DNA of 64,000 bases from Pisolithus tinctorius (lineage: Eukaryota > Basidiomycota > Agaricomycetes > Boletales > Pisolithaceae). The notes beneath the pieces are model-generated. The model ran no database searches. It saw only the letters and a list, made by a program, of their open reading frames with translations, and was not told where the DNA came from. The stretch is from the NCBI GenBank assembly GCA_024663395.1, contig JANFAH010000001.1, positions 2,046,001 through 2,110,000 on the forward strand, in the 5' to 3' direction. Shown piece after piece: positions 12,579 to 22,786 of the stretch (positions within the stretch are counted from its first letter, which is position 1; the number at the start of each line of letters is the position of its first letter). The translations under genes were made by a program, and so were the position numbers.

Positions 12579-13178
12579 CTGGAGGTTGCTGATTTGACAG
12601 TATGAGGTCAGTTGTTAGAAACACTACCGCTAGTGCAAGTCGCTTTATCATTTAGCTCTATTGATGTCGGTACCTTAACACATGTCAGGGCATAAATACA
12701 AACGCAACTACACTGGCCTTGCGCAATGCATGGCACTGCCTTCTTATTACCGCTCAATCCCTGCCCGCACATTCCCTTCCTGCTGCAACATTACCTGGGT
12801 GCTTTGCCTGGATTATGATGGTGAATTTGGATGCTATATTAGCTGATGTAGGTGAAACGAAATGTTCGGTATCAATATAAGTATGGATATGATTGGGCCA
12901 GCCAACTGACAGCCCGGATGCAAACCGGGAGCTAATCCGCCTTTGGGCGGGATCCTGTCAAAGAGATCAGCCCGATTGGATATTTCGGTCGCTTCACGGA
13001 GCTCCCGTCAAAGATATCAGCCTGATTGGATATTTCGGTTGCTTCACGGAGGTCCGAACGAATTCCTTGGCATGACCATACTAGTACTGAAATGCATTGA
13101 GACCAAACAAGGGCACGAAAAAACTTAGCAGCCAACCATCTATTATACACCATTATACATCATACCACATCATACTCC
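12579..13178. promoter_or_regulatory. Divergent intergenic region with a two-copy tandem repeat
   Basis: The region separates the starts of the minus-strand transposase and the plus-strand gene at 13179, so it should hold both promoters. At about 12957-13055 a ~50 bp unit occurs twice in tandem, marked by gattggatatttcggt and cttcacgga. An A/T- and ca-rich stretch (13140-13178) directly precedes the plus-strand ATG. No known operator is recognised. The duplicated unit is a candidate binding site for one of the element's own proteins. Confidence 0.5.
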
Positions 13179-15714
13179 ATGGAGTCCCAGTACGAATCAG
13201 ACACCTGGGATCAGACGGAAAGAGATGATGCTGATGGTGAGCGAGATATAGAACCATCAGATGTGGGGGAAAGGGAGGAAGAAACATTTGAAGTGGAAGA
13301 GTTGGAGATCCTTGGGCGCCGACGCCAGGAATGGAGGCAAGCAGGGAAGAAGAAGAAGCCTGCAGTTCTGCTATCTATATGGGAGGAGATGCAGGGATTG
13401 GACAGGAACAAAGAGTTGAGAGGGAGCAAAGTCCAGACCAAGTGCAAGGTACGCTCTAAAAGTTCTGATTCGGATGCTCACAATTCAAAGCACCCTTGTA
13501 GCTAATACAAGATTGGTTGAAAAAGCCCCTCCGTTCAAAGAAGCCCCGAATTACCCTTAGATCCAGTTACAAATACTCTGTGCGGGCAGTGGTCCGCGAA
13601 TTGTACCAAGAGCAAATACAGGAGAAGCTTGCAAAAATGAAAGTAGAAGAAGGCGATACCCATGGAAGCAAGCAGATCCAACAGTATCAGAATGCATTGA
13701 CAGCTTTTATTCAGGACGACCTGACGGAGGAACAATTGGCTGCAGCTGAAGATATAGCGGAAAGGTGGAATGGGCGGGAAGGCCCTGCGCCAGAGACAAA
13801 AGCAAGGTGCGATTTTATGAGGTCAACTTCCCAGTCTTCAATTTATCCTGGTTCCCAGGAATGCAGCCAAGTATGGGTACAAGTATGTCCGAAACTTTGC
13901 GATGGAGATGTGGAGATATTGCGGAATGCGCATAGTGTGTATGGCTGGGTGGAAAAATGAGGAGGGAACTATACAGGCATGCACGTGAGTCCACCATATT
14001 CTCCTCTAGGCCTAGGTAAGACTCATGCAATGACAGTATGGACTTCAATAACGAAATCGCGGATGGGATCCCCTTCAATGATGTCCGCACACTGGAAGGA
14101 AGCTGGTGAGAGTACCTTGGGGAAACATTTGAGGAACCAGGAACACCGCCCGAGCATGATGGCGAGTCAAGTCCCGAACGTGCTCGGAAAAAGACAGCGG
14201 CCAAAGCAACGAGGACGGGCAAGGTTGACTCCGTGAAATTGGTGAAAAATGCCGGTGGAGAGATTTGGATAGGAGAAATCGCGGGCCTTAGCCGGGACCA
14301 ACTACAAAAAATGGTTCGCGGATTTATGACTGCTCACTACCGTGAGTGGCCAGAGTATTTAGTCTCCTCAATCTCTGACGAGTGCTATCAGGATTAGCAT
14401 GCGGAAATCCCTCGTCAGCAGTGCCGTTCAAGAATTTCGGTCATCATCAAGCGGAAATGATAGCAGCCCGCCATCTTCCTGAAGGATTTACCTTCGACCT
14501 GCGACCCAAGTCACATGTGGACGACAACAGCTACCCAGCTGCTGTCCTTTTGGCGCAAGCGACAGGAAACCCATCCAAATGATGTGTTTGGATTTCAGAA
14601 ATGGATCGATCGATCTGGCGAGCTGCAGCCACCAGTGGATAGAACTTTGGTACCCCTCCAGGTTGTGAGGCAGCGGAAATACCAAAAGACACCTGCCCCC
14701 AAATACAAAAAGAATCCTGGAAGGAAAAATGTCAAGGGCAAGGGTAAAGCGCAGGAAGAGGGAGTGGCGGATGATAGCACGGATGATAGTGCGGATGATA
14801 GCCCAGATGACAGCCTGGATGACAGTTTGGATGATCATGGCGAGGCTGAGGGGAGCAATGTTGGAACAGATGATCCCTCCGCTAAAAAGGTGCGCCATGT
14901 GTGATTTTCATGCATGACAGATCAGCACTAATGCGATTCCGGTCTTCAGGTATCTGGCTGGAGGCAAAACCGTGCCAAGACACCATTCCCTTCTCGTTCC
15001 CGCTCAAATCCCCCACCAGCTGAGCTCTCTGCACCTCCAGCCCATGCAAACACCCCGGTGCATCGTCCACGAAATAAAGCGCTAACTGACGATAATGGGA
15101 GGGAAAGCAACGGCCATGATTCCGATGATGAAGCTGATGAAGACACTTATTTGCCCACCCTATCCAATTCAAAGAAATTGGCAACATCCCTGAATAGTGA
15201 GCTTCCCGCTGTAATTTGTATTCGCAGCAAACCCTGATCTGCACTCAGGGAGCGAGTACACAACTGAACTACAGGACCACTCAGAATACGCAGATGCAGA
15301 TGGATTGGAGAGCATTCCTTTCACTGACCTCCCAACTGAGGAGGGGTCAACGAGCAGAAACAAAGGCGGAAAGCTGAAATCCGCCCTGAAGCGCACGCAC
15401 AAGGCAAGTTCGGCCATGTTGAATCAGTTGTCATAGCTAACAAGTTTGCGCTGTGTGTTAAGTAGGCTCTGTCAGAATCGAGTGAGCCAGACATGAATCG
15501 ATGTCGACCTGGGGCCAAATACTCGTCCAAGTCCAACAATAATGGATCTGTGACCTCCAATGCAGCATCCGCGAATGTGAAACAGGGCGTCCCTGGGAGC
15601 ACCTGGAAGTCACCTCGTGTCAGAAAGGCCCCTGCAAGGCCAGATGCAGATGTTCCATCTCCTGATGCAAAGAGATCACGCAAGCAAACAGGCAGCAATC
15701 AGAAGCAGAAGTAG
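13179..15714 (+). pseudogene. Unknown KDZ-element protein, frame interrupted
   Basis: Coding sequence is clear from 13179 but not fully open. Exon 1 (13179-13448) is acidic. Exon 2 starts at 13502, and later pieces run through ~13814, ~13865-13984, 14037-14340 and 14398 onward. They include a conserved-looking globular part rich in Tyr, Trp and Arg, followed by a His/Glu-rich region. The C-terminal half (after ~14690) is low complexity, Lys/Arg- and Asp/Ser-rich with an Asp-Asp-Ser repeat, ending at 15714. An in-frame TGA at 14107-14109 sits between segments that continue in the same frame, and a one-base frame change is needed near 14510. One intron (15404-15465) uses a GC-AG pair with the classic gcaagt donor. 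I do not recognise the family. Confidence 0.55.
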
Positions 15715-16190
15715 TTGTCGAATCCCTCAAACATTCAGAGCGGAAACCTTTTTTGGAACTCGTGTACGGTCTATAGAGGGCTTAGCCTAGTTTTACACAT
15801 TAGAATACAAGTGTATGGAATGTACAGTAGCTCATGACACCATGGTGGTTGTGAGAGGCGTCTTTGATATCGGAGAGAGGGATAGTTAAGCGGGATGATT
15901 GAGCGGGACAATTGAGCGGAGAGCTGAGCGGGACAGGTCTACGTATTGGCCATGTGGATGCGACTGGTAGCTATCTATGTAGGGAGATATTGCTGCTCAT
16001 CTCCCATGTATTGCTGTTACCCAAAATTTGGCTCCGTCCGCCATTGTCCAACCTTGCTGAACCAAATATGGCCGTGTCCGCCATTGTCCAACCTTGCTTC
16101 CCACGGTGTGAATGATATTCTTGCCATTGTTCCTACAAGTTTAAATCTTGATTGATCATCGAGCTATCAGCGAACCCATCGTCGTCGAAT
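15715..16190 (+). promoter_or_regulatory. Intergenic region between the two unknown plus-strand genes
   Basis: No ORF is supported. At 15890-15940 short gagcggga/tgagcggg words repeat. At 16023-16101 a direct repeat of ~50 bp is marked by gtccgccattgtccaacctt. The ATG at 16191 follows. This probably combines the terminator of the upstream gene and the promoter of the downstream one. Confidence 0.4.
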
Positions 16191-18296
16191 ATGTCCACCG
16201 AACAGTCCCGCCAAGTTCGTTTCCGTCGTCAAGGTGAGGTTGTCTTCATTGTTGGATCCAGCGACCTAAGCCATCCACAGCTAATGTAAGACCAATCGAG
16301 CCAAGGCAATCTAGCTCCCGCGTGAAGCAGTCCAAAAATCTGGAGGAGAGGCTAGTACGACTGCGTGAGTTGTGAGAGCCAACCCCACCACCAATTGTCT
16401 CAAGTGGAAGGGCGGATATGGCGGGGTCGAACATCGATATCGTGGCCGGTGAGTGAACATGATTTCTCTCCAAGCACAAAAACAAAGTTCTTTCGATATA
16501 GATTCATCTGAAAGTTTTCTGGCTCAGTTCCTGCAGGAAAGGGAGCCAACTGCTCTGGCAGAGGTCGGAATCGCAGCCGGTGAGTTGGCACGATTGCCCT
16601 TCAAGCTAACGAAAAAACTAATTTTCTAGTAATGGATCCACACGACAACTTGATGAATCGGTTCCTGAATGAACGGGAACCAACTGCTCCCCCAGCGGAT
16701 GGTATGAACGTGGATCTACTCGAGCAATTGCTGAATGCGCGGGAACCATCGGCACTGCCAGTCACGGACGAGACATTAAACAGGATGGACGGGTCTTCAA
16801 CACCTGCACAAGATGTTACTATGCAGGTTGATTTTCTGGCAGACTTGCAGAATGTGCGGGAACCGTCTCCTCTGCCCATCACCCGCGAATCATCAAATCT
16901 GAGGGACCGATCTCCTCGACCCGATTCTCCAACTAACCTGCTTGCTCAATTGCAGGATATGAGGGAACCAACACCTCCCCCGCGCATTTCAAATGTACCC
17001 GTCGAATCTTTTGACTTGGCAGCGGATGAGGACAATGGCGCAAACCGTTTGACTTTTGGCATGCCCAAACGATCAGAGATGAGGGATCTCTTCGAAGAAA
17101 TATGCAACGGTGAGTATATTTGGTTCTATTCATGTGATCAGGGATATCCATCGGTTATGTAGGTGAACTTCCATCCGAACAGCAATCTCTTCAAATGGAA
17201 CAATGGGGATTGGCACCTGTTCCGCGTTGCGATCAGGGTATGGGCATGAGCTTAATCTGAAACACCGTTGACGTTGATAATTTTAGTCCTGCGCGCCTTA
17301 CATGCCGCGGTATCTCGCTACCGCGGAAACACCGCTCCCAGCGACACGCCGTTCGATCCCACCCTCGATAGGCACCTCGTGCGTGCTGCGAATGCCATTG
17401 CGAGAGAATTGGGCACAGCTGCAAGGGACCAGTATGGTGCAGCGTCTCAGGGCCTTCGACTCGTCAATATGCTCGATTTGATGGAAGTCGTTTGTTATCC
17501 GCGTTCCGCCTTTGAAAATTGTCCGGAGCCATTCATCGCCAGCCAATCACACCCATCTCGCCAGTCTGTGGTAGAGATGGGTATCGTCTACTTGGCGTGC
17601 CGGATCGAGATGGCCTCTGTACATTTGAAGCAGACTGCCGATATCGCGGAATGGCCCGCGCATTGGTTTGCAAACCTAGCAATGGACTTGGTAGGTTTTA
17701 CATCAATTTTTCACAATGTGGGACTGATACATAATTCCTTCAGAATCAGCTTAATAGCTTGATTCTGGTGACGGTGTCGCGTGCCAGTTATACTCCTCCC
17801 CTCCCAGCGTGCTACCATGCGTACCTCAGACACCAAGATGATGAGGTTAGCTTCCGCAAGCAAATGCAGCTAATTCCCCTTAGCGCATTTTGCCTAATCG
17901 ACAATATCAGCGCCATCGTCCCGCATTGGACCCCACACACAGATGATCCCAATTCCGGCTTTGCATTCCCTTGGTGGCTATATCACTCCGAGGAATACGC
18001 AGCGGATTCCCAAAGATTGCAAGGCAAAGGATTGTTTTCCGCAGCCTGGGATTTTTTTAAGGTATGCCGCTTATTCTCGTCGCTGCAAATAGTTGATGAT
18101 GGCCCAGGGCTTATGGCCATTGCCTGAGGCGCCAATCGCAGACCGTCTCGATGGCCATATTGAGGAGCAGGCAAACTACTGCATCGAAAATATTCGGAAA
18201 TATGCCGATGTTGTCAACGGTCGGGGTCGACAAATCGACCATTTCTACGCTAGGTGGTGGGCATTGCGCGGGTTGTTGGGCATGCCGCTTCAATAG
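16191..18296 (+). pseudogene. Repeat-motif protein of the KDZ element, one nonsense codon
   Basis: The first exon is 16191-16233 and the frame resumes at 16281. The later exons (with ends near 16440, 16585, 17110, 17236, 17690, 18060) join in phase to a stop at 18296. The N-terminal half carries at least five spaced copies of an Arg-Glu-Pro-(Thr/Ser)-x-x-Pro motif, each preceded by a Leu-rich amphipathic stretch (Leu-x-Gln-Leu/Phe-Leu). The motif copies fall partly one per exon, which suggests exon duplication. The C-terminal half (from ~17290) is globular, with an Arg-rich helix and Trp-rich segments, and resembles no family I know. A TGA at 16373-16375 interrupts one motif copy exactly where the others have Arg. 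CGA to TGA would explain it. Function unknown; the conserved globular half may be a partner of the transposase or oxygenase. Confidence 0.55.
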
Positions 18297-18635
18297 TTTA
18301 CGTGTTTTTGACTGTGGAGTTGGTTGTATATACATTGCTGTAAATGTTGATCATTTATGAGATGCCGCCCATTCGCATGATGTCTGAACCCCCGCCCATC
18401 CGCGTGATGTCTCACAATCCGCCCATCTGCGTGATGGCCTGAGTAGTTTTACTTTTGTTGCAGTTTATGATGCAAACCCTTTAGCCCTGAGTACCTGCCC
18501 ATTCTATGATGTCTAAGCACCCGCCCATTTGCAAAATCTTGGCAACACCGCCCGTCCGAAGTTCGAGAGCCAGCATATCCTAATAAAATACGAGATCCGC
18601 ATGGCCTACTAAATCTTACATTAAATTTTGCAGCT
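18297..18635. repeat. Short tandem repeats between convergent gene ends
   Basis: Five to six imperfect copies of a ~30 bp unit with the word cgcccatycgcrtgatgtct lie between 18362 and 18560, in the spacer between the 3' ends of the plus-strand repeat-motif gene and the minus-strand TET/JBP gene. The first three copies are adjacent and the rest are dispersed. No gene is present. Confidence 0.6.
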
Positions 18636-19878
18636 TCAAATCAACAGTTCTCCAGTTGCAACTGGTCTAGGTAGTAGGTCGTCCATCCGCGGTGATTGAC
18701 ACATGGGAACGTGCACCGACTGATGTACGTTGGCACGCATGTAGTACGCCAGGCATGCTCTGTCACCGTCTACAGCTCCCACCCCATGCTCCAATGCTGA
18801 ACCTGAAAATGCAATGATGGTCCCTGGGTTGTAGCGCAGCCGCAGATCCAGCGTTGGAATGACAAAGTCCAAGGGCGGGTAGTCGCCCACGGTTACCAGC
18901 ATGTCATACCATGGATCCCGTCCATTGATATCCCTGTGGTAACAAGTTGCCCGATTCACCATCACGGACATGCTGCTATACGTGGAGCTCCATATCGGCA
19001 GTATGGAGCTCATATCCGAATCCGCCCGCTGTTCCGCCTGTTTGCCAAGGCGGATCAACGCTTCCCTGCCGTCTGCATACATTCACGGGTGGATGACATG
19101 CAGGATCGCAGATAACAGGGCATTGGTGTCGGACATTTGGTCGACCCATTCCCTTGTAGAAGTGTTTTCCGTCCTGGATTTGAGCAGCCGTGAGGCTTCC
19201 GGAAAGCCATTTTGGGGCTTCAAGATGGATGAGCGCTTTATTTACAAGGCGAGCAATGATCACTCACCCCACGACCCTGTTGAAACCATGCGGGTGACAG
19301 GTTGATGGCGCCTTTCAACTCGGCATTATCGCGGAAATATGACTTGTCCGTCCGCCATGCCTGTGGGGAAGCCTTTATGCTCTCCCGCAGTGGTTCCCTC
19401 AGAAGATGAAGGCGGTTCCATACGTCGGCCTGCCCATTACACTAAGTCAGTAGAATATGAGATTCTGCATTTCCTTACCCTTCTTTTTGGGCTGAGAGCG
19501 TCCGGCAAATACCATACGCAGATGGTGTTTGAATCGGTCACCAGAATGGACGGCTCAGTCACTTCCGCGTATCTCTCAGCAGCTTCTGCATTGCAGGTTT
19601 TTCCACCCCGATTTTTCCCGACGTTGACTGCGGAAAGATGAAAACTTCCATCGCACCATTATGATGGACGTACTTGGGCGACGATAGGCCTGTGAGATTA
19701 CTGACGATATGCGATCCGCTTCACATAACACTGGAAATGGAATCGATATATCTGGAAGGGCGCGAGGTCCGCTGAATACCTCCTCTTGAAATCTGGCTTT
19801 CATGTATGACGCAATGCAGTCTGTTAGTTCCATTCGCCATCCGTGGGGGATTTTAGATGTGTCTTGCGTAGTATTCAT
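18636..19878 (-). pseudogene. TET/JBP-family 2OG/Fe(II) oxygenase, one nonsense codon
   Basis: Four exons (19878-19674, 19627-19479, 19429-19268, 19217-18636; introns of 46, 49 and 50 nt) give a 365-codon frame. The C-terminal domain has the double-stranded beta-helix signature of fungal TET/JBP proteins: His-Arg-Asp (H266, D268) for iron, a second His in Leu-Glu-His-Gly-Val (H316), and a downstream Arg (R333 in Tyr-Tyr-Met-Arg) that could hold 2-oxoglutarate. Upstream are the helical segments usual for the family, ending in Gly-Arg-Glu-Ala-Leu. TET/JBP enzymes oxidise 5-methylcytosine or thymine in DNA, and fungal ones are often linked to KDZ transposases. Codon 217 is TGA (19085-19083), just before Met-Tyr-Ala-Asp-Gly-Arg and ahead of the catalytic domain; CGA to TGA would explain it. 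An ATG directly follows the stop, so a short domain-only product is imaginable. Otherwise the gene looks complete. Confidence 0.82.
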
Positions 19879-20029
19879 GCTTGGGGTGGATGAGGTCGGA
19901 ATTGTATAGCGGGCGAGCCGCTTGCAGCTTGTTGGAAAATTACGGCATTTCGGGACGCTTGCCTCAATATTTTACTGTGATCCAATCAATATGTTGTGAC
20001 GCTATATGTGCTATTGGTGTTGGACCCGT
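19879..20029. promoter_or_regulatory. Probable promoter of the TET/JBP gene
   Basis: About 150 bp separate the minus-strand ATG at 19878 from the first repeats of the right array. The TET/JBP promoter therefore abuts or includes the array. No specific motif is identified. Confidence 0.35.
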
Positions 20030-21575
20030 CTTATGTTGCGACGGGGGTGGATCTTACTAGACGGACCCGTCCTTGTTTTATGGCGATATAAAAGATATTA
20101 CTGAAGGGCCGTCCATACGTTATGACCATATAAATAATACTGCTGAAGGGCCTGTCCTTATGCTGTGACCAACGGGCCTGTCTTTATGTTGCGACAGGCA
20201 TGCATGTTGCTATTGACGAGCCCGTCCATGTGTTGTGACCTTGTAATTGATATTACTGACGGGCCCATCCTTATGTTGCGACAGGGGCGTATCTTACTAG
20301 ACGGGCCCGTCTATGTGTTTTGACATTGTAAATGATATTATTGACGGGCCCGTCTTTATGTTGCGACAGGCATACGTGTTGCTATTGACGGGCCCGTCCA
20401 TGTGTTGTGACCGCATAATTGATATTATTGACGGGCCCGTCTTTATGTTGCGACAGGCATACGTGTTGCTATTGACGGGCCCGTCCATGTGTTGTGATCG
20501 CGTAATTGATATTACTGACGGGCCCGTCTATGTGTTGTGACACTGTAAATGATATTACTGATGGGCCCGTCCTTATGTTGCGACAGGGGCATATCTTACT
20601 AGACGGGCCCGTCTATGTGTTGTGACATTGTAAATGATATTATTGACGGGCCCGTCCTTATGTTGCGACAGGCATACGTGTCGCTATTGACGGGCCTGTC
20701 CATGTGTTGTGACCGTGTAATTGATATTACTGACGGGCCCGTCCTTATGTTGCGACAGGGGCGTATCTTACTAGACGGGCCCGTCTATGTGTTGTGACGC
20801 TGTAAATGATATTGCTGACGGGCCCGTCTTTATGTTGCGACAGGCATACGTGTTGCTATTGACGGGCCCGTCCATGTGCTGTGACCGTGTAATTGACCTT
20901 GCTGAAAGGCCCGTCTTTATGTTGTGACACGGGTGCATCTTACTAGACGGGCCCGTCCATGTGTTGTGACCCTGTAAATGATATATATTGAAGGGCCCGT
21001 CTTTATGTTGCGACAGGTACATCTTACTATGGATGGGCCCGCCCATGTGTTGTGATGGTATAAATGGTATTACGGAAGGGCCCGTCCATATGTTGTGACG
21101 CTATAAATCACATTACTGACGGGCCCGTCTTTATGTTGCGGCAGTGGTGCATCTTACTAGACGGGCCCGTCTATGTGTTGTGACGCTGTCAATGATATTA
21201 CTGACGGGCCCGTCCTTACATTGCGACAGGCGTACATCTTGCTATGGACGGGCCTGTCTATATGTTGTGACAGGGGTATATTATCCCAAAGACGGGCCCT
21301 TCCATATGTTGCCAACTCTGTAATCTATCATAGAGGGGCCCCTCTTTATGTTGTGACCCTATAAAGCATATGATGGGCAGGCCCGTCCATGTCTTACAGT
21401 AGCTCAGCATACTTACTTGGTCACGGGCCCGTCTATATGTTACAGCATCCTTACCCTCCACAGGCCCTCCCATATGTTGTGGAATTGCGCTTACGGGCCC
21501 GTACACATGTTGCTCTCACTATAGGCCCTCAGGCCTGTCCATGTGTCATGGCTAATCTATTTAGACGGGCCCGTC
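20030..21575 (-). repeat. Right subterminal GGGCCC array
   Basis: This is the inverted counterpart of the left array. It has over twenty copies of gacgggcccgtc-type cores alternating with spacers such as tttatgttgcgacagg and catgtgttgtgacc, the reverse complements of the left spacers. It is more regular than the left array, with whole ~115 bp double units repeated (for example 20340-20520). The outer end (about 21380-21610) aligns with the start of the left array almost base for base, including a shared tatataagtgttgg element. Confidence 0.85.
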
Positions 21576-21938
21576 GCGGGGTCTATATAAGTGTTGGCAT
21601 TTTGGCACGCAGGCTACCTATATGTTGTGACTAAATGGACTACATGGGGTCTAAAATATGCATCCTTAGGTACTGTAAAGTTGAGTGATCTTAATCCATG
21701 AGGGCGTAACAAAGGTTCTCACATACCAGGACTAGCTTACTCATCCTGGATTTTGTTGGGATAGCAAAAACGGCATGACAAGCAGAAGGATCACGCCCGT
21801 GGTGGTCATGCCGACCCATGCCGAAGTGGAGTAGTCTAACTCTGTCGCACGGACAACTATTTTTGCACCGTGCGGGACTTCCAGCGAGATTTCAAATTTT
21901 GGGGTGTGACCATGTGTTACTTTTTGACACTTGTGTGA

Positions 21939-21982
21939 TGGCCAACAGGTAGGGGAGGCTAACAAGTTGGTGAGCGATAGTA
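21939..21982 (-). repeat. Right terminal inverted repeat of the KDZ element
   Basis: This is the reverse complement of 3242-3285, ending in gatagta. It is separated from the right array by ~360 bp of single-copy sequence (21576-21938), against ~140 bp on the left. Confidence 0.8.
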
Positions 21983-21983
21983 G

Positions 21984-22082
21984 ACTGTCTCCGTGCGCTC
22001 GTGCGTAGAATGCGGTAACACCAGTGTTTCTTATCTCTCCTCTATAGCCTCGTATTCAAACTAGCTTGAAAGTGGCAATGGT
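21984..22082 (+). repeat. Direct repeat of the left flank
   Basis: This matches 2969-3072 in the same orientation and begins right at the proposed right end of the element. It is far too long for a target-site duplication. It is also present in reverse at 47219-47330, so it is part of the duplicated P450 5' flank. Confidence 0.6.
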
Positions 22083-22786
22083 AATCAAGTGACAAGCGGA
22101 GCATGCAGCCACTGCTGTAATACTTGTACTGCGCAGCTGCAAGCCGCTGCAGAAATCTGCAACCCTTCTGCGCCTTGGTGCGGTCATCTGCAGATGCGCT
22201 AACCCCATATGTTTTTCTTTCATCTGTCCACTATAGCCCGTGCAACCAAAGTACGTTGTTTGCACGAAGTATAACTATTTCCGTCGTCCTTGCAAAGGTC
22301 CGTTCCCCCCGGATGAGCTATTTGGAGATCGCACAACTTTGTTCAGCGGATTTCACGTGTGCAAACAAAAGTATACCTAAGGAGGGAGAAAACCATCCTA
22401 TCGCGTGAGTGTTTTACTGTAGGCGGTGACAGACCTTGCCAGTTCTGAAGATAAATCCTGCGATGACCCGTTAACAGCGGGGCCGCCCGACGTCCAACAT
22501 ATAACTTGATACGGAAGGTCCTTGCACGCCATCCATCATGCATCAGGGCCCATTGGAGTTCCCCGACCCAATTATGTGGCACTAACTGAATCTTTGGTCA
22601 AAGGCATTCTATTCCTCCCCGCAACCTGTGTGCGTGACAAGGTCACTGCAAAGTTTACGGTGGTTGGATTGGAACATAATCAATCAGTTCGGCAGTTGCG
22701 TGAGGTCAAACTGCAGGTATTTAATCTGTTTGAAAGACTGCCAAAGCAACAATTTCACTCGCACCCCCTAGCTCATACAGTGCGAG
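22083..22786 (+). promoter_or_regulatory. 5' flank of P450 copy 1
   Basis: About 700 bp precede the ATG at 22787. Much of it has a counterpart, in reverse, upstream of P450 copy 4 (about 46850-47210), marked by ccagttctgaagataaat and ccttggtgcgg. Conservation between paralogues suggests that it contains the shared promoter. The KDZ element lies immediately upstream and cuts it off from 2690-3072. Confidence 0.45.

Larger units (their letters stand above)
3242..21982. mobile_element. KDZ-type DNA transposon carrying a TET/JBP gene
   Basis: An 18,741 bp element is bounded by 44 bp terminal inverted repeats (3242-3285 and 21939-21982). Long subterminal inverted arrays with a GGGCCC core lie inside them. 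It encodes a KDZ transposase, a TET/JBP-family oxygenase, a Zn2Cys6-like protein and two proteins of unknown function. Near-identical inverted sequence next to the arrays (about 3390-3620 against 21610-21380) extends the inverted repeat well beyond the 44 bp. Linkage of KDZ transposases to TET/JBP genes is established in basidiomycetes. The exact five-gene set and the boundaries are my reading. I found no 8 bp target-site duplication: the outer octamers are tgcccaag on the left and gactgtct on the right. The flanks may have been rearranged after insertion. Confidence 0.85.

Noticed and set aside
3242..21982. LTR retrotransposon as an explanation for the long flanking repeats
   Set aside because: The terminal and array repeats are inverted, not direct, and no reverse transcriptase or integrase is encoded.
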